64,000 nucleotides of DNA from Flavobacteriales bacterium UBA1986 (GCA_002336245.1 DDDG01000006.1:62001-126000); one strand, 5' to 3'; positions 17,737-26,674 are shown, counted from the stretch's first letter. Notes: generated by a model from the letters alone, not told the origin. Numbers and translations: made by a program.

Positions 17737-18389
17737 TAAACAATCTGCACTGAGCTTGCCGTTGACATAGCTCCTGGGTTCAAGCCCGGACTCCCTTCAG
17801 GGATCTCCATTTTCAAATCGGCAAAGTAATCTTCCCAAATCGGAAAGAAGGAATTCGTTTCAGGATCCTTAAAGGTCATTGGCTTCAGCTCAAACAGAGG
17901 GTTTCCAGCTTGATCACGAAAACTCTCATAAATGAGTTCCGAGCAATAGAAGGCCTCGTTCTCGATATCGAAGAAATCGTCGTAGGGCTTACCCACCAAT
18001 GAAATCCCAATGGTTTTGGCTGTTTTAAGCATCCGTTGATCGATGTTCTCCATTCTACCAACAAGAACTTTAGGCTTACCGTTTCGATCAAAGCTTCTAT
18101 TCAGGAAGGTGTCAACAGCTGTCAACCTCACTCCTTCTCCCCCTGCCTCTAGAATTTTCCAGGAATTTTCATGACGGATCAGAACCCCAACATGCGATAA
18201 GTTCGACCCCAAATAACCTTGAGTAACCTTCTCGATGGCTTCGCAAAAAGGCCCACAATCTAAATCTTGAAAAAAGAGATCTCCTTCCTTGAAGCTATAC
18301 TCTTCCTGCTCGTTTGTGCAAGAATTCAGCATAGCTGCCGCGGCAATTAGAAATGTAAACAGTAGGGCTGTTTGGGCTTTCAAATTCAA
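17697..18389 (-). CDS. YiiX-like permuted NlpC/P60 cysteine hydrolase, lipoprotein
   Basis: 230 aa with a lipoprotein signal (lipobox ending at Cys24, LNSC) followed by a YiiX/YebB-type papain-like domain. The expected catalytic His is in NLSHVGVLIR (about residue 66) and the Cys in FYCSELIYESF (about residue 149), the permuted His-before-Cys order of this family. Substrate is unknown; family members act on peptidoglycan peptides or lipids. Its 3' end overlaps ribD by 40 bp. Confidence 0.8.
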   Translation of the reverse strand: MNLKAQTALLFTFLIAAAAMLNSCTNEQEEYSFKEGDLFFQDLDCGPFCEAIEKVTQGYLGSNLSHVGVLIRHENSWKILEAGGEGVRLTAVDTFLNRSFDRNGKPKVLVGRMENIDQRMLKTAKTIGISLVGKPYDDFFDIENEAFYCSELIYESFRDQAGNPLFELKPMTFKDPETNSFFPIWEDYFADLKMEIPEGSPGLNPGAMSTASSVQIVYQFGEPSGLGRGK

Positions 18390-18414
18390 GGTGTTCTTAG
18401 CTAGAACGTAAAAA

Positions 18415-19434
18415 CTATGCTTTAGGTTCCAAAGTGCGGATCAATTGCACCAGGCGATCAACCGTAGTTCGTAAGTCATCTTTCGAAATTCCACCCGCCG
18501 CGTTTTTATGTCCGCCGCCATTAAAGTGTTCACGAGCAAACTCGTTCACGTCAAAGTCACCTTGACTTCTAAAGGAAAGTCGCACTTCATTTTCACGTTC
18601 TGTAATGAGCGTTGAAAAGGACACTCGATCGATGGATAGCGGGTAATTCACCAGACCTTCCGTATCGCCTTTCTTGTATTGAAACTTTCTCAATTCAGTC
18701 TGGCTCAAGGCTATAAAAGCCGCACCATGCTTGCCGAAAACGCGAAGTTTCTCATACAAAGCATAGCCGAGAAGCTTGAGGCGGTTCTCATGATTTGAAT
18801 CGAAGATGAATTCATGGATTTCAGAAGGCACCACTCCTCTACCTAACAAGAAGCCCGCAACTTCATGGGTTCTTTGGGATGTAGATGAGAATCGGAATGA
18901 GCCCGTATCTGTTATAATTCCCGAATAAAGGCATTTGGCAGCGCTGAGATCCACCCTCTTCTTCATATCGAGGCCCTCCGCGAAATCAAAAACCAATTCG
19001 GAGGTAGAACTTGCCTCGGGAAACGAATACATAACTTCAGCGATGTCGTCTGGAGATTGGTGATGATCAATCATAATAGCTGGCGCTGGGTGCTCCAAGA
19101 GAACTGTTTGGAAATCGGATCCAACTCTACTTAAGCTGTTGTAGTCGAGGTAAAATGTTAGATCCACATCCAACATCTCTTTTAAAATCTTTTCTTCCTC
19201 CTTATCAAAAACCATTATGTCCTTCTGCGAAGGCATCCAGCTGTAAAAGCTCGGCCATGAATCCGGAAGTACTACGATGCACTTGTGACCTGCATTCCGC
19301 AGGATGTGATACAGTCCGAGTGCTGAGCCAATGGCGTCACCATCAGGTCCTTTATGTGAAGTGATTAGGATTTTTTTGGAGCTCTCAAGTAGCTCTGAAG
19401 CCCTTTTCAAACCTGCTTTTCGTTCTTCCAGCAT
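18415..19434 (-). CDS. nrnA: Bifunctional oligoribonuclease/PAP phosphatase NrnA-like (DHH family)
   Basis: DHH phosphoesterase that degrades very short RNAs and/or 3'-phosphoadenosine 5'-phosphate. 339 aa. It has the first metal motif GPDGDAIGSALG (residues 29-40), the DHH signature MIDHHQSPDD (about 121-130) and the C-terminal DHHA1 motif NGGGHKNAAGG (about 307-317). Precedes the YiiX-like gene by 25 bp. A full-consensus -7 box (19442-19449) lies 7 nt before the ATG; ndk is transcribed divergently. Confidence 0.92.
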   Translation of the reverse strand: MLEERKAGLKRASELLESSKKILITSHKGPDGDAIGSALGLYHILRNAGHKCIVVLPDSWPSFYSWMPSQKDIMVFDKEEEKILKEMLDVDLTFYLDYNSLSRVGSDFQTVLLEHPAPAIMIDHHQSPDDIAEVMYSFPEASSTSELVFDFAEGLDMKKRVDLSAAKCLYSGIITDTGSFRFSSTSQRTHEVAGFLLGRGVVPSEIHEFIFDSNHENRLKLLGYALYEKLRVFGKHGAAFIALSQTELRKFQYKKGDTEGLVNYPLSIDRVSFSTLITERENEVRLSFRSQGDFDVNEFAREHFNGGGHKNAAGGISKDDLRTTVDRLVQLIRTLEPKA

Positions 19435-19441
19435 ATGCTCG

Positions 19442-19449
19442 CAAAACTA
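19442..19449 (-). promoter_or_regulatory. -7 promoter box of nrnA
   Basis: TAGTTTTG on the minus strand, full match to TAnnTTTG, 7 nt upstream of the nrnA start. Confidence 0.6.
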
Positions 19450-19463
19450 TCAAATAAAAGAGC

Positions 19464-19492
19464 TTGCCTGTTTCTGTCATATGCTACTTTTG
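19464..19492 (+). promoter_or_regulatory. -33/-7 promoter of ndk
   Basis: TTG at 19464-19466 and TACTTTTG at 19485-19492 with an 18-nt spacer, matching the Bacteroidota TTG-N17-23-TAnnTTTG arrangement. The ndk ATG is 27 nt further on, preceded by an A-rich leader. Confidence 0.7.
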
Positions 19493-19519
19493 CACACCGA
19501 AAAATTGAAGCAAATCAAA

Positions 19520-19939
19520 ATGGCAGGCACAAGAACTTTTACCATGATCAAACCGGAAGCGGTTGAAAATGGAAGTACAGGAGCAATCCTCGACAAAATG
19601 ATTAAAGGTGGTTTTAGAATCATCTCATTGAAAAAAACACAACTCAGTCCAGAATTGGCTGGTAAATTCTATGAAGTTCATAAAGAACGTCCGTTCTATG
19701 GTGAACTTGTAGACTACATGAGTTCAGGCCCAATCGTTGCTGCTTTCTTAGAAAAAGACAATGCTGTCCTCGACTTTAGAACCCTTATTGGCGCTACCGA
19801 TCCGTCTGAAGCAGCCGAAGGAACTATCCGAAAGGAATTTGCAGAATCAAAAGCAAAGAATGCGGTACACGGTTCTGATTCAGATGAAAATGCTGAGATT
19901 GAAGCATCTTTCTTCTTCACAGAATTTGAGCGCTTTTAG
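19520..19939 (+). CDS. ndk: Nucleoside-diphosphate kinase
   Basis: Transfers the gamma phosphate between NTPs and NDPs through a phospho-histidine. 139 aa, the standard bacterial length. The N-terminus is TRTFTMIKPEAVENG and the catalytic His sits in NAVHGSDS near residue 117. The frame stays open far upstream, but the ATG at 19520 matches the family start and follows a good promoter. A hairpin followed by eight Ts (19966-20013) lies just downstream. Confidence 0.96.
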   Translation: MAGTRTFTMIKPEAVENGSTGAILDKMIKGGFRIISLKKTQLSPELAGKFYEVHKERPFYGELVDYMSSGPIVAAFLEKDNAVLDFRTLIGATDPSEAAEGTIRKEFAESKAKNAVHGSDSDENAEIEASFFFTEFERF

Positions 19940-19941
19940 GC

Positions 19942-20229
19942 TCAACGCAAAACAACTTCTTTAACAAGCTCCTCACCCATCGTTTCTGCGATGCGTTCGA
20001 GGAGCTTTTTTTTGTTGTAATGAAGCTCCTGACGTACCACTGAGGAGTCTAATGTGAGGTAAAGTGTTTTTCCAGAAAGGAATATTTTGATTGTGTGCCG
20101 GTTGATGCTCTTACCAACGATCTCTTCCCACTTGTTGACCAGTTCGATTTCACGAATCCTTCCGTCGAGCTCGTACTCTCTCAAGAAACCCTTTATGACG
20201 TCTGAAATGTGATTCTGGTTGCGCTTCAT
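19942..20229 (-). CDS. DUF721 (DciA-like) protein
   Basis: 95-aa small basic protein of the DUF721 family (N-terminal helices, then VNKWEEIVGKSINRHTIKIFL and the TLYLTLDSSVVRQEL strand region). DciA members help load the replicative helicase in bacteria lacking DnaC; the same role here is inference. The start overlaps the recF stop by 4 bp, so the two are co-expressed. Convergent with ndk with 2 bp between stops. Confidence 0.8.
   Translation of the reverse strand: MKRNQNHISDVIKGFLREYELDGRIREIELVNKWEEIVGKSINRHTIKIFLSGKTLYLTLDSSVVRQELHYNKKKLLERIAETMGEELVKEVVLR
19966..20013 (+). terminator. Hairpin plus T-tract, likely ndk terminator inside the DUF721 gene
   Basis: Outer stem AAGCTCCTC (19966-19974) with GAGGAGCTT (19999-20007), inner stem CATCG (19978-19982) with CGATG (19989-19993), then a run of T to 20013. 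It is 27 bp after the ndk stop and entirely within the coding region of the convergent DUF721 gene. Confidence 0.6.
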
Positions 20230-21329
20230 ATCTTTTCTACTTTCCCGTCTTCTACCGAGAAATATTGAACTTCTGCTTCAATTCCATCCAACAAGCCTTT
20301 CAATCGAGCATGGTCGGTATCGCTGATGAAAACCTGTCCGAATTCAGTTCCGTTGAGCAGTTCGAGTAAGTTTTTAATCCTTCCTGAATCCAATTTATCA
20401 AAGAGGTCGTCGAGAAGGAGAATCGGGTCCCTTTTGCGCCCTTCCTTGAGGTACGCAAACTGAGCCAGCTTCAAAGCAAGAAGGTACGACTTCTGCTGAC
20501 CCTGCGAGCCAAATCTTCGAATTGGATGTCCGCCAATGCTAAACTGAAGATCATCGCGATGAATCCCTTGCGAAGTATACCTCAAGGCCAAATCCCTGTC
20601 TAGGTGATTCTCCAAGAGGTCTTCAAAGGAGGTTTCATCCAAACCCGATTTATATTCCAGGCCAACTTCCTCTCGCTCACCCGAAATCCTCTTGTAATAC
20701 TCCTGGAAATAAGGTAAGATTTGAGCACAGAGCTCGCTCCTCTTTTCATGTATTGGAAGTCCGTGCTCTAGAAGAGCCTTATCCCATACTTCGATGGAGT
20801 CGCGATCGAAATGCCGCTCTGCAGCAAAGTACTTGAGCAATGCATTTCTTTGGGTGAGGCTCCTACCGTATTGAACCAAGTGAGCCAAAAACTTCGAATC
20901 AAATTGTGAGAGAATTCCGTCGAGATACTTGCGACGCTCCGCGCTTCCCTCTGAGATGAGGTTCACATCTGTGGGTGACACCAATACCAATGGCAACAGA
21001 CCAATGTGGTCGACCAGCTTCTCGTAGTCCTTTTTATTTCTTCGAACAATTTTCTTCTGACCCTTGCGAATTGAGATTGAAATGCGCTCAGTTTTCTTGT
21101 TCAGGTCATACAATCCTTGAATCATGCAGTGCTTTTCACCGTGTCGAACGGAATGTGCATCGGTCGGATTCAAGAAACTCTTACAGAAGGAGAGGTAATA
21201 AATGGCATCCATCAAATTTGTCTTACCACTGCCATTGAGACCAGTAAAACAGTTGATTTTACTGCTAAAGTCGAGCTTTGTTGCTTCAACATTTTTAAAC
21301 TCAAGTAGTTCTAAGGACTTTAAATGCAC
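20226..21329 (-). CDS. recF: DNA replication and repair protein RecF
   Basis: SMC-like ABC ATPase that loads RecA at gaps with RecO and RecR. 367 aa from GTG at 21329. It shows Walker A GLNGSGKTN (residues 30-38), the SQGQQKS signature (about 283) and Walker B ILLLDDLFDKLD (about 313). The frame is open to another GTG at 21380, but RecF proteins start right before the HLKxLxLxxFKN strand, and a TTTATTTG box (7 of 8; 21346-21353) lies 16 nt upstream of 21329, so the shorter start is preferred. Overlaps the DUF721 gene by 4 bp. Confidence 0.93.
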   Translation of the reverse strand: MHLKSLELLEFKNVEATKLDFSSKINCFTGLNGSGKTNLMDAIYYLSFCKSFLNPTDAHSVRHGEKHCMIQGLYDLNKKTERISISIRKGQKKIVRRNKKDYEKLVDHIGLLPLVLVSPTDVNLISEGSAERRKYLDGILSQFDSKFLAHLVQYGRSLTQRNALLKYFAAERHFDRDSIEVWDKALLEHGLPIHEKRSELCAQILPYFQEYYKRISGEREEVGLEYKSGLDETSFEDLLENHLDRDLALRYTSQGIHRDDLQFSIGGHPIRRFGSQGQQKSYLLALKLAQFAYLKEGRKRDPILLLDDLFDKLDSGRIKNLLELLNGTEFGQVFISDTDHARLKGLLDGIEAEVQYFSVEDGKVEKI

Positions 21330-21437
21330 CTGTTCAATTTGGACACAAATAAAGCGGATTCCAGCCTTGCGATAAATCACTGTTTAAAAGTTGCTTAGAA
21401 GGAGGGTTTTAGGCCATTTCGCGACTAGTAAAAAAAC

Positions 21438-21445
21438 TATATTTG
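21438..21445 (+). promoter_or_regulatory. -7 promoter box of the TPR membrane protein
   Basis: TATATTTG, full match to TAnnTTTG, 20 nt before the ATG at 21466; an AGGAG-like sequence (21457-21461) sits in the leader. Confidence 0.6.
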
Positions 21446-21465
21446 CAGCCTTTTAGCAGGAGCTC

Positions 21466-22152
21466 ATGGCAAAATCGAAGAAGGACGAAGACGAGGTTAT
21501 CGTAGACGTTGGGGGAGCAATCTCCGAGTTTGAATTGTTTATAGAAGACAATCAAAAGCCCATATATGTTGGCGTTGGTAGCATCCTTGCTATCGTAGCC
21601 ATCTACTTTGCTTATACTCTTATGTATCTAGCACCTCTAGAAAAAGAAGCTTCTGGAGAAATGTGGAGAGCAGAATCCTACTTCGAGCAGGACTCAATCC
21701 AAAAAGCATTGGAAGGCGATGGAAACTACTACGGTTTCCTCGACATCATCGACGAATACGGAATGACCAAGGCAGGCAACCTGGCCAACTACTACGTAGG
21801 CCTTTGTTATGTAAAGCTTGGAGAACACGAAGCAGCCATCGATTATTTGGAAGCATTTGAATCAACAGACATTCTAGTAAGCTCAGTAGCTAAAGGAGCT
21901 TTGGGTGATTCTTATACTGAAGTTGGTGAAGTGGACTTAGCAATCGCGAAATACAAAGAAGCTGCCTTCGACAATGAAAACGAATTCTCGAGCCCAATCT
22001 ATATGAAGAAGGCCGCCCTACTTCATGAGAGTGTAGAGGATTACGATGAAGCTTTAGATCTTTACAAAAAGATTAAAACTGACTACGAGAAGAGCGCAGA
22101 GGCGAGAACGATCGATAAATATATTGGTCGCGCTGAAGCTATGCTTGAGTAA
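21466..22152 (+). CDS. Single-pass membrane protein with TPR domain (YfgM-like)
   Basis: 228 aa. A short charged cytoplasmic N-terminus, one TM helix at about residues 36-54, then TPR-type helical repeats (about 64-225), including AGNLANYYVGLCYVKLGEHE and SSVAKGALGDSYTEVG. The arrangement resembles YfgM-like proteins with a TM anchor and exported TPR domain, which associate with the secretion translocon; that role is inference. It sits between recF and ribH, an order common in Bacteroidota. ribH follows after 24 bp. Confidence 0.75.
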   Translation: MAKSKKDEDEVIVDVGGAISEFELFIEDNQKPIYVGVGSILAIVAIYFAYTLMYLAPLEKEASGEMWRAESYFEQDSIQKALEGDGNYYGFLDIIDEYGMTKAGNLANYYVGLCYVKLGEHEAAIDYLEAFESTDILVSSVAKGALGDSYTEVGEVDLAIAKYKEAAFDNENEFSSPIYMKKAALLHESVEDYDEALDLYKKIKTDYEKSAEARTIDKYIGRAEAMLE

Positions 22153-22176
22153 GCCTTCTTTCCTACCTTAGCGCCA

Positions 22177-22659
22177 ATGGCCACGGTAAACCTTTCGAAT
22201 TACGATCCCAAAAAAGTTCCCGACGCTCGCGAGATGTCGTTTGGAATTGTTGTTTCTGAATGGAACAACGACATTACCTCGAATTTACTCGAAGGATGTG
22301 TCAACACGCTCATGAAGCACGGAGTTCAAAAAGAATCCATCAAACTTCGTTACGTTCCTGGAAGCTTTGAGTTGCCTTTGGGCGCTCAATGGATGGCCGA
22401 AGGACGACAAGTGGACGCTGTAATCTGTTTAGGATCCGTCATTCGAGGAGAAACTGCACATTTTGATTTTGTATGTCAAGCCTGCGCTCAAGGAATCAAA
22501 GAGGTTGGATTGAATATGAACCTGCCTGTGATCTTTGGTGTTCTCACCGACGACAATCGCGAACAATCCATAGCTCGTTCCGGTGGAAAGCTCGGCAATA
22601 AGGGAGATGAAGCTGCCATCACCGCCATTAAAATGGTTGCCCTTCGCGAGAGCTTCTAG
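22177..22659 (+). CDS. ribH: 6,7-dimethyl-8-ribityllumazine synthase
   Basis: Condenses the RibD-derived pyrimidine with dihydroxybutanone phosphate, the penultimate step of riboflavin synthesis. 160 aa. Active-site motifs are SEWN (near residue 27), VPGSFELP, GSVIRGETAHFDFV (residues 87-100) and the DDNREQS loop. A TACCTTAG box (7 of 8 to consensus; 22164-22171) lies 5 nt before the ATG, but read-through from the TPR gene is also likely. Confidence 0.96.
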   Translation: MATVNLSNYDPKKVPDAREMSFGIVVSEWNNDITSNLLEGCVNTLMKHGVQKESIKLRYVPGSFELPLGAQWMAEGRQVDAVICLGSVIRGETAHFDFVCQACAQGIKEVGLNMNLPVIFGVLTDDNREQSIARSGGKLGNKGDEAAITAIKMVALRESF

Positions 22660-22736
22660 AGCCCTCAATCACTTGCAAACTAATCTTATTCCGTTCTGAG
22701 CAGAGCCTTTCATTATCTTCGCGTCAGTTGAATCAC

Positions 22737-23576
22737 ATGTCCCTAGAAGACTCCTTAAACACTCCCTGGCGCCGCATTGCAACCGCCATCTACGACCCTC
22801 CCAAGGACTCTAAACTCTACGGCACTGTTGAGTTGGACATCACCAAAGTAGACGAATACATTCACCGCAAACGCAAGGAAGGCATCAAGGTCACCTACAC
22901 CACCGTCTTTGCATCCTTAATGTCAAGAAGCATTGCCTTCGACGTTCCAGAGTTTAATGTTTACGTCACGCGTGGAAGAATCCATCCCAGAGAAAGTGTG
23001 AATGTGATGGTTTCTGTTTTGCTTGAAAAAACAAGCGAGATGTCCTCCATCATGGTTAAGTCGGCACATTCCAAAACGATGGATCAAATTGTTGACGAGA
23101 TGCGCAAGGGCATTCTTGAATCAAGAAATGGTCAAGAAAATAAAACCATGCAGCAAAAGGACAGACTCAGCAGTTTGCCCTGGCCATTGCGAAAATGGAT
23201 GTTCAGCCTCTTAAAGCATGTATTCGTTCGTTGGGGTTTTCAGTGGAAAAAGAAAGGCCTCGACAGAAACTCCTTCGGCTCTTTCATTCTCTCGAACATT
23301 TGCTCCCTAGGCCTCGACCATGGATACCCTGCTCTGTTTCCCTTATCCAATCTTGCACTCGTTGTACTCATGGGAAACATTGGCAAGAAACCCATCGTCA
23401 TCAATGATGAGATTGTTGTCCGAAAACTCCTCACCCTTTCCGCCTGCCTCGACCATCGCATGGTGGATGGAGCTCATGCGGGAAAGCTCTTTCGAGCCCT
23501 AAAGCAGCGCATTCAACGCATCGATGAATTGGATGAAGTTCCAAGCGAAGAGTTGAAAGACTGTCCATTCTCCTGA
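22737..23576 (+). CDS. Stand-alone 2-oxoacid dehydrogenase E2-type acyltransferase domain
   Basis: 279 aa with the chloramphenicol-acetyltransferase-like fold of E2 catalytic domains, ending in the HRMVDGAHAGKLF motif (HxxxDG catalytic His/Asp, near residue 242). There is no lipoyl or peripheral-subunit-binding domain, so it is not a complete E2 subunit; it probably acylates another acceptor. The ATG at 22737 is chosen over an in-frame TTG at 22728, because it is 15 nt after a TATCTTCG box. Followed 1 bp later by the exonuclease gene. Confidence 0.8.
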   Translation: MSLEDSLNTPWRRIATAIYDPPKDSKLYGTVELDITKVDEYIHRKRKEGIKVTYTTVFASLMSRSIAFDVPEFNVYVTRGRIHPRESVNVMVSVLLEKTSEMSSIMVKSAHSKTMDQIVDEMRKGILESRNGQENKTMQQKDRLSSLPWPLRKWMFSLLKHVFVRWGFQWKKKGLDRNSFGSFILSNICSLGLDHGYPALFPLSNLALVVLMGNIGKKPIVINDEIVVRKLLTLSACLDHRMVDGAHAGKLFRALKQRIQRIDELDEVPSEELKDCPFS

Positions 23577-23577
23577 A

Positions 23578-24969
23578 ATGTATTGCATCATCGACATCGA
23601 GACTACGGGCGGTGGTGCAAAGACCAACAAAATCACGGAGATTGCCATCATCCGCTACGACGGCACCGAAATCGTAGACGAGTTTTCCAGTCTGGTTGAT
23701 CCAGAAATGCCCATTCCAAAATTCATCACTGGCATCACAGGCATCGACGATGAGATGGTGGCTGACGCTCCCAAGTTTTACGAGATTGCGAAGCGCATCG
23801 TAGAGATCACGGAAGACGCCATATTCGTCGCCCACAACGTGAGCTTCGACTTTGGCTTCATCAAGGAGGAGTTTGCCAGACTGGGCTACGACTTTAAACG
23901 CGAACGCATTTGCACCGTTCGCAGCAGCCGGAAGATCTTCCCTGGCTACCCCTCCTATTCATTGGGAAACATCACCCGCGATTTAGGCATCGAGCTCGCC
24001 AATCATCACCGAGCTTACAACGATGCCTTCGCCGCTTATGAACTTTTTGAGATGATGTTGAACGCCAATCCCGACGAGCTTCTGAAAATGAAAGTGAAAG
24101 GCAGTGGGGTTCAGCGCAAGAAATTGAAGTGGCATAAAAGCTTGAAGAAAGAACGTGTGGATGAAATTCCAGAAAGCACAGGTGTCTACTACCTCTACGA
24201 CGATAAAGCAGAATTGATTTACATCGGAAAGAGCAACAACATTCGCTCGAGAGTCATGAGTCATTTGAGCAATCAAGCCACTACGAAAGCGAAAAAACTT
24301 CAAGCCTCAATTGCCGACGTGGATTGGGAAATTACGGGCAGTGAACTGATCGCTCTTCTTTTAGAATCGGAAGAAATTAAGGTCAACAAGCCCATATATA
24401 ATCGTGCACAACGCAGAAGCATCTTTCACTACGGTTTGTATGACCTAGTTGATGATGGTACCTACACAAGGCTGGAGTTGAAAACGATTGCAGACAATGG
24501 AGTCCCGATTCACACCTACACTTCCAAGATGGAAGGCCGAGCTCATTTGTACAAAATCTGCGAGAAATACAATCTCTGTCAGAACCTATGCGGCTTGTAC
24601 AAGTCATCGGGCCCTTGCTTTCACTACAACATCAAACAATGCAATGGAGCTTGTGTGGGCAAGGAAGATCCCGAAACTTACAATGCGCGAGTTCAGGAGG
24701 CGCTTGAAGAACTTGCCTTCAATAAAGAGAGCTTCATTGTGATGGATCACGGACGAACCGAAGAAGAAGTGTCCGTAGTTTGGGTAGAACGTGGGAAATA
24801 CCTCGGATTTGGCTACGTCGACCAAAGTGAGATCATGGACATCGAAGACCTGAAGTCTGCAGTAAAAGCTCGGAAACACAATCGAGATGTCACTTCGATT
24901 TTAAAGTCTTTCCTGAAACGAAAAAAAGTGAAGAAGATCATTCACCTAGAAGACTCACTGGAGAGCTAA
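23578..24969 (+). CDS. DEDDh exonuclease fused to GIY-YIG/UvrC-like nuclease
   Basis: 463 aa. N-terminal DnaQ-type 3'-5' exonuclease with motif I DIETTG (residues 5-10), motif II HNVSFDFGF (about 82-90) and motif III HHRAYNDAFAAY (about 143). After residue 195 comes a GIY-YIG endonuclease domain (STGVYYLYDD ... LIYIGKSNNIRSR) like the N-terminal half of UvrC or Cho, and a cysteine cluster (C..CQNLCG...GPC.....CNGAC) as in UvrC. Likely nicks damaged DNA and trims ends; the fusion is known in Bacteroidota. Lies 1 bp after the E2-like gene. Confidence 0.87.
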   Translation: MYCIIDIETTGGGAKTNKITEIAIIRYDGTEIVDEFSSLVDPEMPIPKFITGITGIDDEMVADAPKFYEIAKRIVEITEDAIFVAHNVSFDFGFIKEEFARLGYDFKRERICTVRSSRKIFPGYPSYSLGNITRDLGIELANHHRAYNDAFAAYELFEMMLNANPDELLKMKVKGSGVQRKKLKWHKSLKKERVDEIPESTGVYYLYDDKAELIYIGKSNNIRSRVMSHLSNQATTKAKKLQASIADVDWEITGSELIALLLESEEIKVNKPIYNRAQRRSIFHYGLYDLVDDGTYTRLELKTIADNGVPIHTYTSKMEGRAHLYKICEKYNLCQNLCGLYKSSGPCFHYNIKQCNGACVGKEDPETYNARVQEALEELAFNKESFIVMDHGRTEEEVSVVWVERGKYLGFGYVDQSEIMDIEDLKSAVKARKHNRDVTSILKSFLKRKKVKKIIHLEDSLES

Positions 24970-24972
24970 GAA

Positions 24973-25725
24973 TTACTTTTTCTTGAAGAGATAAAGAAAG
25001 GAAACGCCAAAGGGGAACTTGATTCCCATGCGCATCAAAGGGCGCTCTAAGCCGAAAACGAATTTCAGCAAAGCATCCACCGGACTGGTCGTCTCCCCAA
25101 CTGTAGCATCACTGCCAGCACCTGAACGCGTCCATGATTTTGGAAATAAGTTGGACAGTGTTCTGAAGGTCCAGATGGGAATGAAAAGAATGCTGTTGAA
25201 GTAAGATTGGTGCTTTTCACTGCCCGACAAGTTCGCGAAGAGTTCGCGAATCTCTGGCTTGCGATAGCGTTTGAAATGCTGGTTCACCACATCGTGGTGA
25301 CTCCACAAACTCATAAAGGCTGGAATGGTAATTAGTACATGTCCGCCTGGCTTGCACACGCGGTGAAGCTCCGAAACAGCCAAGGCATCGTCTTCAACGT
25401 GCTCAACAACATCGAAGGCCGTAACTAGGTCGTATTGATTGTCTTCGAAGCGCAACTCGGTGATGGAGCCTTGCTCGATGTCGATTCCCAAGGTCTCTTT
25501 CACCATGTCGGCACAGATCTGATCGTACTCGATGCTTTTCACTTCACCAAACTCTTCCAGAAGCTGAGAAGTATAACTCGGACCAGAACCGACGTTGAGG
25601 ATTTTTAGGTCGCGTCGACCTTCGCTCAATATTCGAACTCTGTCCATGATGATGTTGGCTCGAACTAGGAACCACCAATGTTTGCGCTCAAGTACCGAGT
25701 ACTCAGCATAAAATGCTCTATCCAT
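24973..25725 (-). CDS. Class I SAM-dependent methyltransferase
   Basis: 250 aa. It has motif I LNVGSGPSYTSQLLEEFG (residues 42-60) and the post-I acidic residue in SIEYDQ, then DLVTAFDVVEHVEDD typical of small-molecule methyltransferases. Overlaps the start side of the upstream GT2 gene by 8 bp, so both form an operon that probably modifies a polyprenyl-linked sugar or glycolipid. The acceptor cannot be deduced. Confidence 0.8.
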   Translation of the reverse strand: MDRAFYAEYSVLERKHWWFLVRANIIMDRVRILSEGRRDLKILNVGSGPSYTSQLLEEFGEVKSIEYDQICADMVKETLGIDIEQGSITELRFEDNQYDLVTAFDVVEHVEDDALAVSELHRVCKPGGHVLITIPAFMSLWSHHDVVNQHFKRYRKPEIRELFANLSGSEKHQSYFNSILFIPIWTFRTLSNLFPKSWTRSGAGSDATVGETTSPVDALLKFVFGLERPLMRMGIKFPFGVSFLYLFKKK

Positions 25726-26674
25726 CTATCTTCTTTCCTTCTACGATTCGGTGGCTGATGATGTACAATGGTCGCCCTTGCGCTTCATTAAAAATGCGCA
25801 GAACGTATTCGCCGATAACTCCAAGAGAAACCATTTGAATTCCTCCAAAAAAGAGCACGAAGAACAACAAGGTTGTATACCCTTCTACGATTCCTTCAAA
25901 GAAGAAATATTTTACCAAGGTGCTCACAAAATAGACTCCAGCAAAAACCAATGAAAAAAGACCGAGGTTGGTGATGAGCTTCACTGGAGCTTGACTGAAA
26001 CTAAAAATGGCATTGTAGGCCAAGGCCAGCATCTTCTTGAGCGGATATTTCGTCTCCCCTTCTACCCGCTTATCTCGAGCGTATTCAATGCCCGTTTGTT
26101 TGAAGCCAACCCAAGCGCGAATTCCACGAATGAACCTGCTGTGTTCTGGCATAGAGTTCAGTCGATCTACAACCCTCCTGCTCATCAAACAAAAGTCGCC
26201 GCTGTTTTCGGGAATGTTGGTTGAAGTAACACTCTGAAGAAACTTGTAGAAATACCGGGAACTCAACTTCTTAAACAAGCCTTCATCGTTGCGCATTTCA
26301 CGCACGCCGTATACCACGTCGTAACCCTCTTTAAATTTCTGGTAATAGTCGGGGAGTAATTCGGGTGGATCTTGTAAGTCACCGTCGATGACCATCACAG
26401 CTTCGGTGGCACGAACAGCAGTTAAACCAGCACTTAAAGCCAATTGGTGGCCAATGTTTTTCGACAGGAAAACGGATTGATATCGAGGATCTTTTATCGA
26501 CTGAATCTCCATGAGTTCTGGAGTATCGTCTTTACTTCCATCGTTCACCAAAACCACTTCAATGTTCTGAGGACTAGCATCCATCAACTTATTGAGCCTG
26601 TCAATCAAGTAGGGAAAGCTTCCCTCTTCGTTGTACAAAGGGACGACAATTGAGATTTGGATTTGGCTTTCCAT
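25718..26674 (-). CDS. Glycosyltransferase family 2, DPM1/GtrB-like with two TM helices
   Basis: 318 aa. The GT2 domain starts with VVPLYNEEGS and has the NDGSKDDT motif (about residue 45) and DGDLQDPPE (about 96), the pattern of polyprenyl-phosphate mannosyl/glucosyltransferases. Two TM helices follow at about 235-255 and 268-290, as in GtrB/ArnC-type enzymes that charge undecaprenyl phosphate. A TTG three bases earlier also lies in frame; the ATG at 26674 is preferred. A perfect -7 box (26682-26689) is 7 nt upstream. Confidence 0.87.
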   Translation of the reverse strand: MESQIQISIVVPLYNEEGSFPYLIDRLNKLMDASPQNIEVVLVNDGSKDDTPELMEIQSIKDPRYQSVFLSKNIGHQLALSAGLTAVRATEAVMVIDGDLQDPPELLPDYYQKFKEGYDVVYGVREMRNDEGLFKKLSSRYFYKFLQSVTSTNIPENSGDFCLMSRRVVDRLNSMPEHSRFIRGIRAWVGFKQTGIEYARDKRVEGETKYPLKKMLALAYNAIFSFSQAPVKLITNLGLFSLVFAGVYFVSTLVKYFFFEGIVEGYTTLLFFVLFFGGIQMVSLGVIGEYVLRIFNEAQGRPLYIISHRIVEGKKIDG

